This document shows, in pieces, positions 1 to 5,437 of a stretch of 6,348 nucleotides of DNA. Position 1 is the first letter of the stretch. The number at the start of each line of letters is the position of its first letter. The translations under genes and the position numbers were made by a program. This DNA comes from Chloroflexota bacterium (GTDB lineage: Bacteria; Chloroflexota; UBA6077; CF-72). The notes below the pieces were generated by a model that made no database searches, was not told the origin of the DNA, and saw only the letters and a list, made by a program, of their open reading frames with translations. Where the stretch lies: NCBI GenBank assembly GCA_019242065.1, contig JAFAWJ010000559.1, forward strand, positions 1 through 6,348, given 5' to 3'.

Positions 1-188
1 TCGTCGAGCACCCACGCCTGGTGGCTGACCGACTGGTACGCTACGCGGAGATCGTCGGCAAAGACAACGTGATCGCGGGCACCGACTGTGGTGTCGGCTC
101 GCGGGTATTCAACGGCGAGATTGCCTGGGGCAAGTTCGCGGCGATGGTCGAGGGCGCGCGGATCGCCTCCGAGGAACTGTGGAGCTGA
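1..188 (+). CDS. MetE-like (cobalamin-independent methionine synthase II family) protein, C-terminal fragment
   Basis: The open frame enters from the left edge (first whole codon at base 3) and stops at TGA 186-188, giving the last 61 residues. The segment VIAGTDCGVGS followed by WGKFAAMVEGARIASEELW matches the end of the COG0620 methionine synthase II / UROD-MetE-fold family. In that family the Cys of the (T/P)DCG motif (codon 87-89 here) is a ligand of the catalytic zinc that activates a thiol. Family members transfer a methyl group to homocysteine or carry out other thiol alkylations; epoxyalkane:coenzyme M transferase belongs to the same fold. The AGTDCG form with a long tail is typical of the stand-alone family II proteins rather than full two-domain MetE. 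The N-terminus lies outside the window, so the substrate cannot be judged. The binding-protein gene follows 54 bases downstream on the same strand and could be co-transcribed. Confidence 0.8.
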   Translation, partial: VEHPRLVADRLVRYAEIVGKDNVIAGTDCGVGSRVFNGEIAWGKFAAMVEGARIASEELWS

Positions 189-203
189 CGCGCACCAGAT
201 TGC

Positions 204-234
204 TTGACGGCAGTCGCCCGCGGCGACATACAGT
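204..234 (+). promoter_or_regulatory. candidate promoter of the solute-binding protein, possibly leaderless
   Basis: TTGACG at 204-209 resembles a -35 box. TACAGT at 229-234 fits a TANNNT -10 box, with a spacer of 19 bp (long). CATACA at 227-232 would give 17 bp but is a poorer match. The -10 ends 8 bases before ATG 243, so transcription would begin at or next to the start codon, which would fit the absence of a Shine-Dalgarno motif there. This is pattern matching only; in this GC-rich context the -35 resemblance is the stronger half. Confidence 0.3.
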
Positions 235-242
235 TGGCCGCT

Positions 243-2063
243 ATGTGGAACGCTTGTCCAACTCGCCGACAGATGCTGGCCATGCTTGGGGTCGGCTCTA
301 TCGGCATCCCGCTGCTCGCGGCGTGTAGTACACCCGCCGCGAGTCCGGCTCCGACGGCGGCCAGCGCACCCGCCGCGGCGCCCACCAGTGCGCCAGTCGC
401 AACGGTCGCCGCGGCCTCGAAGCCGACTGCCGCCGCGGCCGCAACCGGCGCGCCGGCCGCCGCTGGCGGCGCAACCGCCGTCACGGCGCCTGTCGGCGGC
501 AAAGTGGTCGTGGGCGGCGTGACGCTGCCGACGTATATCCCGTACGCCGGCGTCCAGCCTGATTCGCCCGGCACACCGGATGGCATGATCGACGCCGGCT
601 TCAAAGCCTACCCGGCCAACCGTGTCAAGTCAGTAACAACCACCCCCGGCGACGGCAGCGACATCAACATCATGACCTACACCGGCGGTGCGGTCCCGCC
701 GGCCGTCGACAGCAATCCCGGTTGGCAACAGGTCAACAAAGAAGTCGGCTCCAACCTCAAGGTCAACATGACCCCGTTTGCCGATTATTTCGGCACCAAA
801 CTCCAGGTGACGATCGCCGGCGGCGAATTGCCGGACCTGTTTTTCATCATTGCCGACCCGGGCATCACCCTGGTGCCCGAGTTCTTCAACGCCAAAGTCG
901 CCGACCTGACCCCCTATATCAGCGGCGACGCGGTCAAGGACTACCCGAACCTGGCCGCCATTCCCACCCGCGCCTGGAAAACCACCATCTTCGACGCCAA
1001 GATTTACGGCGTTCCAGTCCCCTTGCGGCCGTACTTCTGGTGGTACTGGGTCCACCAGGAACTCCTGGACCAGGCCGGCGTCAAGCAGCCCACCAACGCC
1101 GACGAGATGAAGCAGCAGCTCACCCAGTTCACGCAGCCGAACTCCGGTCTGTGGGGCATTGGCGTCGAGGCCGGTCCGATTTACGCCTACGGACTGTGGA
1201 TGGGGCTGTTCACGTCGATCTTCGGCGCACCAAACAACTGGGCGATGGACCCGGCCAGCGGCAAATTCACGGCCACCTTCGAAACCGACCAGTACAAGCA
1301 AGCCACCCAGTACGTCAAAGACCTGTACACCGCGGGCGTCTTCCATCCAGATTCCAGCAACTACAACACGATCAGCGCCCGTGACGCGTTCCAGGCCCGC
1401 AAGTTCGCCTATCGCTATGACGGTCTGGAGATGTACGGCTGGCGCAAGCCCCCGGTCCAGTTGTCGCCGGCGCCCAACATTCAGCTGGTCAAGCCGTTTG
1501 GCGCCAACGGTGGACCCGGTATCTACTGGTATGGTCGACCCAACTTCGGTTACGTGGTCATGCCCAACACCCTTTCGCAGGACCGCATCAAGATGCTCCT
1601 GCGCGTGCTGAACTACATGGCCGCTCCGTTCGGGACCGAAGAAGACTTGCTGTTGCGTTTTGGCGTCCAGGACGTCGAGTGGACCCCCGACGCCAATGGC
1701 AGTCCGCAGTTCACCGACAAAGGCATGACCGACTTCATGCCCTGGCGGAATATCGTCGCGCCGGCGCCGGTCGCGTATCTACCGGTCACGGCGCCCGAGT
1801 TCCCGACCTTGCTGCAGCAATGGGAAATGGAGCTTGCGGCCGTCGGCGTAGAGGACGCCAGCGTCGGACTTGTCTCGCGGACGTACGCCCAGAAGGGCGC
1901 GACCGCCAACCGCACGCTGGGCGATGGCTTCGACGACATCGTCACCGGCCGCCGCCCGTTCAGCGACTACGACGGCCTGGTCAAGGACTGGCTCGACGCG
2001 GTCGGTACCACGGCGAAGACGGAGTACCAGCAGGCGTACACCGACGCCCAATCCAAGGCATAA
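243..2063 (+). CDS. extracellular solute-binding lipoprotein (ABC transporter family 1, LplA/YtcQ-like)
   Basis: Predicted 606-residue substrate-binding component of an ABC importer, exported and lipid-anchored. The ATG at 243 is preferred over the in-frame TTG at 204 because it places a signal peptide at the N-terminus: TRRQML at residues 7-12 resembles a twin-arginine (Tat) motif, then comes a hydrophobic stretch and the lipobox LAAC with Cys28 as the lipidation site. Residues 29-83 are an Ala/Pro/Thr/Ser-rich tether. The mature domain from about residue 85 has typical family-1 features: GGELPDLFFI, an ADLTPYI element, KIYGVPVPLRPYFWWYWV (aromatic-rich, probably in the binding cleft) and, near residues 473-490, FGVQDVEWTPDANGSPQFT. 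That last segment resembles the equivalent region of the large LplA/YtcQ/LipO group, which usually serves sugar or oligosaccharide importers. The ligand here is unknown. No permease or ATPase gene is visible, so partners must lie elsewhere. It ends convergently, 21 bp from the LigA-like gene. Confidence 0.88.
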   Translation: MWNACPTRRQMLAMLGVGSIGIPLLAACSTPAASPAPTAASAPAAAPTSAPVATVAAASKPTAAAAATGAPAAAGGATAVTAPVGGKVVVGGVTLPTYIPYAGVQPDSPGTPDGMIDAGFKAYPANRVKSVTTTPGDGSDINIMTYTGGAVPPAVDSNPGWQQVNKEVGSNLKVNMTPFADYFGTKLQVTIAGGELPDLFFIIADPGITLVPEFFNAKVADLTPYISGDAVKDYPNLAAIPTRAWKTTIFDAKIYGVPVPLRPYFWWYWVHQELLDQAGVKQPTNADEMKQQLTQFTQPNSGLWGIGVEAGPIYAYGLWMGLFTSIFGAPNNWAMDPASGKFTATFETDQYKQATQYVKDLYTAGVFHPDSSNYNTISARDAFQARKFAYRYDGLEMYGWRKPPVQLSPAPNIQLVKPFGANGGPGIYWYGRPNFGYVVMPNTLSQDRIKMLLRVLNYMAAPFGTEEDLLLRFGVQDVEWTPDANGSPQFTDKGMTDFMPWRNIVAPAPVAYLPVTAPEFPTLLQQWEMELAAVGVEDASVGLVSRTYAQKGATANRTLGDGFDDIVTGRRPFSDYDGLVKDWLDAVGTTAKTEYQQAYTDAQSKA

Positions 2064-2075
2064 GCGAACTGGCTG

Positions 2076-2107
2076 CGTACCCCGTCAGGTGGCGATGTCG
2101 GGGTACG
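2076..2107. terminator. candidate bidirectional stem-loop at a convergent gene junction
   Basis: A perfect 9-bp inverted repeat, CGTACCCCG at 2076-2084 and CGGGGTACG at 2099-2107, encloses a 14-base loop. It begins 13 bases after the binding-protein stop and overlaps the last codons and stop of the LigA-like gene on the other strand. The position suits termination of both convergent transcripts. There is no T-tract on either side, so it is not a standard intrinsic terminator; it could act as a 3'-end stabiliser or be chance. Confidence 0.3.
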
Positions 2108-2447
2108 GCAGCGACCAGTGCAGGAGCTTGACGGCGTATTCCTTCTGGAACGCGAGCGGCTCAGCGTAGTCGCGTTCGAACATCGCGATGTACAGCGTCA
2201 GCGTCAGAAAAGGATGGGCCCCAAGCTCGAACAGCTTGACGTAGTCGTGGGCGCCGAGCGCCTCGCGTTCCTCGTCGGTAAACGCCAGCCAGGTACTTTT
2301 CTCCAGGCTGGGCAAGTTGATGACGAGGTTCGCGCGCTCATGTTCCCACCACGCCACGGTGCCGCGCGGATCGGTGCGGTAGCGCTCGACCAGCTCCGGA
2401 TCGCGGTCGACCGTGTACAGGAATTTGTCCAGCAGGTATTTGCTCAC
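2085..2447 (-). CDS. LigA-type small subunit of an extradiol aromatic ring-opening dioxygenase
   Basis: A 120-residue protein resembling the alpha (LigA) subunit of protocatechuate 4,5-dioxygenase-type enzymes. It is helical and non-catalytic, and caps the active site of the LigB partner. Diagnostic is residues 57-81, where TDEEREALGAHDYVKLFELG leads into HPFL: the 'TxEEraaL...D...L..LG.nP.L' pattern of the LigA family. The N-terminal half (YTVDRDPELVERYRTDP) fits the preceding helix pair. The start is GTG at 2447-2445, which overlaps the upstream LigB stop as GTGA. It has a GGAG Shine-Dalgarno 7 bases upstream, inside the LigB gene. The frame stays open far upstream through LigB, but that is a GC-driven shadow. 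Gene order is B then A, the reverse of classical ligAB. It could alternatively belong to a LigA-domain protein without dioxygenase function, but the tight coupling to LigB argues against that. Confidence 0.85.
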   Translation of the reverse strand: MSKYLLDKFLYTVDRDPELVERYRTDPRGTVAWWEHERANLVINLPSLEKSTWLAFTDEEREALGAHDYVKLFELGAHPFLTLTLYIAMFERDYAEPLAFQKEYAVKLLHWSLPYPDIAT

Positions 2448-3307
2448 GCGGAGACTCCAGCCGGGTACCACGTAAAGTACGCCTCCATCGTGTGGAACAG
2501 GTCCAGCGAATCCACGTAGTCGGCCCGCACGTTGTCGCCGGCGGCACCCATCATCAACAGGAAGTCCATGAACCCATGGGTGGCGTTGCCAGGGGTCCAG
2601 AGACTCTCGAGCGTGACTTCGGCCAGCGCGCCAGCGATATCCGAGCGGGCAATCCAGTCCACGGCTTTGCGGTCGAACTCCGGATCCGGTCCATGCGGAC
2701 CGAACTGACGCGGGCCACCCAGCTCGAGTGACAGGTGGCCGGTGCCGATAATCGCCACGCGCTGATCGCTCGGCCACGCCTCCACCAGCTGCCGCAGCAG
2801 GCGCCCGAGCTCGACGAAGCGCTTCGGCTGGGGCATGGGTGGCGCGAAAATGTTGGTGTAGACGGGAACAATCGGAAGATCGGCCCCGGGGCGCAGGGTG
2901 ATGATCGGGCAAGTGACGCTGTGGTCGATGCGCAGCTCGTTGCTGAAGGCGAAATCGAAGCCCGCGTCCAGGCCCTCGCGCAGCAGAAACGTCGAGAGCG
3001 CTTCGTGTCCGAGCAGGCCCATGCGCGGCAGGCCGAACTCGCGCTCCTCGTTGTAGTAGTTGGCGTCGTAAAACGGCGCCTTGCCGATGAGGAACTGCGG
3101 CATGTTGTCGAGCCACAACTGGTGGAAGTGGTCGGAGCCGACCATGAGCAAGACGTCCGGCCGGGCGCGCGTCAGCGTGTCACGGAAGGCCGTAATCTTG
3201 GCAACCCACTCGTCGGCGAACGGCGGCCGCGACTCGGGCGGCGAGGTGCTGGCGCGGTAATAAAACGGATGATGCGTAGAGGCGATCACCGCCGCGACGG
3301 TAGCCAC
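2444..3307 (-). CDS. LigB-type (class III extradiol) ring-cleavage dioxygenase, catalytic subunit
   Basis: A 287-residue cytosolic protein of the LigB / class III extradiol dioxygenase superfamily. These are Fe(II) enzymes that open catechol-type rings with O2. GTG 3307-3305 is chosen as start because ATVAAVIASTHHPFYY then forms the usual N-terminal strand ending in the first metal-binding His (H12 or H13). The second metal His is H60 in GSDHFHQLWLDNMPQF, matching the family 'NDHxxxFxLDxxPTF' block. GTGHLSLELGGPRQFG (from about residue 188) is the block that carries the catalytic His, but its His sits three residues earlier than in the common GTGGxSH form. The C-terminal block GNATHGFMDFLLMMGAAGD (about 240-258) has Gly where I recall Glu as the third iron ligand in many relatives. 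It may therefore belong to a divergent clade. A longer version starting at 3403 would overrun the divergent dehydrogenase gene and adds no family-like sequence. The LigA-like subunit gene follows by GTGA overlap. Substrate is unknown (protocatechuate, gallate or another catechol possible). Confidence 0.85.
   Translation of the reverse strand: MATVAAVIASTHHPFYYRASTSPPESRPPFADEWVAKITAFRDTLTRARPDVLLMVGSDHFHQLWLDNMPQFLIGKAPFYDANYYNEEREFGLPRMGLLGHEALSTFLLREGLDAGFDFAFSNELRIDHSVTCPIITLRPGADLPIVPVYTNIFAPPMPQPKRFVELGRLLRQLVEAWPSDQRVAIIGTGHLSLELGGPRQFGPHGPDPEFDRKAVDWIARSDIAGALAEVTLESLWTPGNATHGFMDFLLMMGAAGDNVRADYVDSLDLFHTMEAYFTWYPAGVSA
2455..2458 (-). promoter_or_regulatory. ribosome binding site of the LigA-type gene
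   Basis: On the minus strand GGAG (2458-2455) is followed by 7 bases and then the GTG start at 2447. It lies inside the end of the LigB-type gene. It is the only clear Shine-Dalgarno at any overlapping junction in this window and it fixes the start of the LigA-type protein. Confidence 0.6.
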
Positions 3308-3314
3308 GAGGAGC

Positions 3315-3324
3315 AGTGTACGCT
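3315..3324. promoter_or_regulatory. candidate shared, quasi-symmetric -10 element of a divergent promoter
   Basis: The 28-bp gap between the two divergent starts contains AGTGTACGCT, which matches its own reverse complement at 8 of 10 positions. On the minus strand it reads TACACT (3320-3315), 7 bases before the LigB-type GTG. On the plus strand it reads TACGCT (3319-3324), 11 bases before the dehydrogenase ATG. Both fit TANNNT. No convincing -35 box is seen on either strand. If real, the dioxygenase transcript would be leaderless and the operon transcript nearly so. Confidence 0.3.
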
Positions 3325-3335
3325 CCAATGTCGAA

Positions 3336-4229
3336 ATGTCGGTTGTTCTGGTCACGGGTAGCAGCAGCGGCTTCGGCGAGCTCACGGTCAAACTCCTCGC
3401 CACGCACGGTCATCGGGTCTACGCCAGCATGCGCGATTCGGCAGGTCGCAACGCCGAGCCCGCGCGACGCCTCGCCGAGTGGGCCGCCACCACCACCGCG
3501 CCCCTGAGCGTCGTCGAGCTGGACGTCACCAGCGACGCTTCGGTGCGCGCCGCCTTCGACCACATCCTGGCCACTGAGGCCACCATCGACGTGGTCGTCA
3601 ACAACGCCGGCGCCAGCGCCGCTGGACCGCTAGAGGCCTTCAGCATTCCCCAGATGGCCGCCCTGCTGGACCTGAACGTGCTCGGCCCCATGCGCGTCAA
3701 CAAAGCCGCCCTGCCCACGATGCGCGCCCAACATTCGGGCCTGATCATCTGGATCACCAGCACGCTGGGCCGCGTGCTGCCTGGCCGCGGTGGCCTGTAT
3801 CCCGCCACCAAGTGGGCCGCCGAAGGCTTCGCCGAATCGCTCCACCACCAGGTCGCGCCGTTCGGCATCGAGGTCGTCATTCTGGAGCCAGGCTCGTTCC
3901 CGACACCCGCCACGTTCAAGTCGATGCCCGCGGAGGACAAAGACGTGACGGCCGCCTACGCGGACATGCCCGCACCGCCACGCCGCAATCGCCAGCCAGC
4001 CGCCGACGGCAGTTACCAGCCGCCCGATCCACAGGAAGTGGCCGATGCCGTGCTCAGCCTCATGCAGCTGCCCGTCGGCCAGCGTCCGCTGCGCAGTGTC
4101 GTCGGACCGGTGTTCACCGACGGCGTCGCCGACTACAACCAGACCTACGAGCGGCTCCGCGCGCACATGGAGGACGTGCTGCAGCGGCCGAACCAGGCCA
4201 TCACCTGGACACCGTCGAACGCCAGATGA
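3336..4229 (+). CDS. short-chain dehydrogenase/reductase (classical SDR)
   Basis: A 297-residue NAD(P)-dependent oxidoreductase with a Rossmann fold, probably cytosolic, acting on an alcohol or carbonyl group. All classical SDR landmarks are present: TGSSSGFG cofactor loop (7-14), LDVT (62-65), NNAG (89-92), and the tetrad Asn114, Ser142, Tyr155 and Lys159 in YPATK. Arg33 after the second strand (YASMRD) suggests NADP(H) preference. The region after EPGSFPTP (about 184-191) contains a Pro/Arg-rich segment near 203-225, a variable substrate loop in this family. No other in-frame ATG, GTG or TTG lies between the divergent gene and 3336, so this start is the natural one. No Shine-Dalgarno at normal distance is seen (a GAGGAG lies 22 bases upstream). 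It is the first gene of a three-gene operon; its TGA overlaps the next ATG (ATGA, 4226-4229). Substrate is unknown. Confidence 0.92.
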   Translation: MSVVLVTGSSSGFGELTVKLLATHGHRVYASMRDSAGRNAEPARRLAEWAATTTAPLSVVELDVTSDASVRAAFDHILATEATIDVVVNNAGASAAGPLEAFSIPQMAALLDLNVLGPMRVNKAALPTMRAQHSGLIIWITSTLGRVLPGRGGLYPATKWAAEGFAESLHHQVAPFGIEVVILEPGSFPTPATFKSMPAEDKDVTAAYADMPAPPRRNRQPAADGSYQPPDPQEVADAVLSLMQLPVGQRPLRSVVGPVFTDGVADYNQTYERLRAHMEDVLQRPNQAITWTPSNAR

Positions 4230-5437
4230 GGTTCGACCTGCTGCTCAAAGGCGGCCACGTGCTCGATCCGGGCGAGGGTCTGGATGGCCCCCTGGACATC
4301 GGCATTGCCGCCGGACGCATCGCCGCCCTGCAACCCGACATACCCGCCACCGAGGCCCAGCGCACCCTCCAGCTCACACGCGCCAACCGCCGCGTAGTGC
4401 CGGGGCTGATCGACCTGCACACGCACACCGCCTTTGGCGCGACCACACCGGGCGTCGGCCTGGACTGCTGCGAGCCAGACAGCGTGGGCGTGTATTCGGG
4501 GGTCACGACGCTCGTCGACACCGGTTCCGTCGGAGTGACCAACATCGGCGCCTTCGAGACCCACATTCGACCCCGCTCGAAAACACGCGTCTTGTGTTAT
4601 GTCAATGCAGGCAGCTTCGCCCTGACCACCCCGCGCGCCGCGGATGTGCTCAGCCTGGGCGAGGTCCAGCGCGACTGGATCGCCCGCTGCATTGAGGCCT
4701 CGCCAGGCCTGATCAGCGGCATCAAGTTGCGCGTCACCGGCCCCTTCGTGCTGGACCACGGCGAGGAACTGATCTCACTCTCGAAGTCGATCGCCGCCGA
4801 ACACGGCCTGCCGTTCATGGCGCACATTGGCAATCGTCGGGCAACTCCGGAGCAGGGGGAAGCATTGACGCGATTCCTGCTGAACCAGCAGACCGCCGGC
4901 GACATCATCACCCACCTGTGTACGCCGCACCCGGGCGGCATCCTCGACACCCACCGCCAGCCGCTACCAGAGTTCGTCGACGCACGAGCCAGGGGTGTCG
5001 TCATGGACTCCGCGCTGGGCCGCCACAACTTCAGCTTCAAGGTTGCCCGCGCCCAGGCGGACCTCGGCATCCACCCGGACACCATCAGCACCGACATTAC
5101 CCCCGGCGGCTACGGCGAGATCGTCTTCAGCCTGCTGGAGTGCATGGCCAAGTTCATGGCTCTCGGCTACAGCCTCACCGATGTGGTGCAGATGACCACC
5201 GTCAATCCCGCCCGCGCCCTGGGTCTGGACGCCGAGATTGGCGCCATCGCCGTCGGCCGCGTCGCCGACCTCAGCATCGTCGACGTGGTTCCTGGCCGGT
5301 GGCGGTTCACCGATACGGTCGACGACGAATGCCTCGGCGAGCACGCCCTGGTGCCCGTCCAGACGCTGCGGGCAGGCGACCTGATCGCCCCGAACTGGGG
5401 TCCGCACCCGACCGGCTGGCTGCCCGACGCCGCGTGA
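4226..5437 (+). CDS. amidohydrolase/deacetylase family metallohydrolase (COG3964-like)
   Basis: A 403-residue amidohydrolase-superfamily enzyme with a TIM barrel and probable binuclear metal centre. A small N-terminal beta-sandwich part (LLLKGGHVLDPGEG) precedes PGLIDLHTH, giving the metal pair His65/His67. Lys167 in SGIKLRV is the likely carbamylated bridging lysine, His200 (MAHIGN) and His230 (THLCTPH) are the next ligands, and Asp290 (STDITPGG) is the catalytic Asp. The segment SGVTTLVDTGSVGVTNIGAFE and the GIK motif point to the amidohydrolase/deacetylase group (COG3964), whose characterised members remove acyl groups from amides or esters. The C-terminal TTVNPARALGL...GRVADLSIVD is the usual barrel-end and return to the sandwich. 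Start is ATG 4226, overlapping the dehydrogenase stop; no Shine-Dalgarno, so translation by reinitiation is likely. The frame is open much further upstream, but that part is out-of-frame shadow of the dehydrogenase. The true substrate is not predictable; dihydroorotase- or dihydropyrimidinase-like activity is less likely. Confidence 0.9.
   Translation: MRFDLLLKGGHVLDPGEGLDGPLDIGIAAGRIAALQPDIPATEAQRTLQLTRANRRVVPGLIDLHTHTAFGATTPGVGLDCCEPDSVGVYSGVTTLVDTGSVGVTNIGAFETHIRPRSKTRVLCYVNAGSFALTTPRAADVLSLGEVQRDWIARCIEASPGLISGIKLRVTGPFVLDHGEELISLSKSIAAEHGLPFMAHIGNRRATPEQGEALTRFLLNQQTAGDIITHLCTPHPGGILDTHRQPLPEFVDARARGVVMDSALGRHNFSFKVARAQADLGIHPDTISTDITPGGYGEIVFSLLECMAKFMALGYSLTDVVQMTTVNPARALGLDAEIGAIAVGRVADLSIVDVVPGRWRFTDTVDDECLGEHALVPVQTLRAGDLIAPNWGPHPTGWLPDAA

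Noticed and set aside
204..242. TTG start at 204 for the binding protein
   Set aside because: It would put 13 mostly uncharged residues before the signal peptide and has no Shine-Dalgarno at proper spacing; the same TTG looks more like part of a -35 box.
327..491. Ala/Pro-rich repetitive stretch considered as a DNA repeat or CRISPR-like array
   Set aside because: It has no fixed repeat unit or spacers and is in frame within the lipoprotein tether, so it is coding low complexity.
2448..3116. Upstream extension of the LigA-type frame inside the LigB-type gene
   Set aside because: The translation is Arg/Ala-rich with no motif, and a GGAG site places the true start at GTG 2447.
3308..3403. N-terminal extension of the LigB-type protein starting at ATG 3403
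   Set aside because: The extra 32 residues lie antisense within the divergent dehydrogenase, have no family resemblance, and the family-typical N-terminal strand begins at the GTG at 3307.
3812..4225. Open frame upstream of and continuous with the amidohydrolase
   Set aside because: It overlaps the dehydrogenase in another frame, translates to Arg/Ala-rich low-complexity sequence, and the amidohydrolase begins naturally at ATG 4226.
4918..5433. Open frame upstream of and continuous with the nucleoside phosphorylase-fold gene
   Set aside because: Out-of-frame shadow of the amidohydrolase, rich in Arg and Pro, due to high GC in codon third positions.
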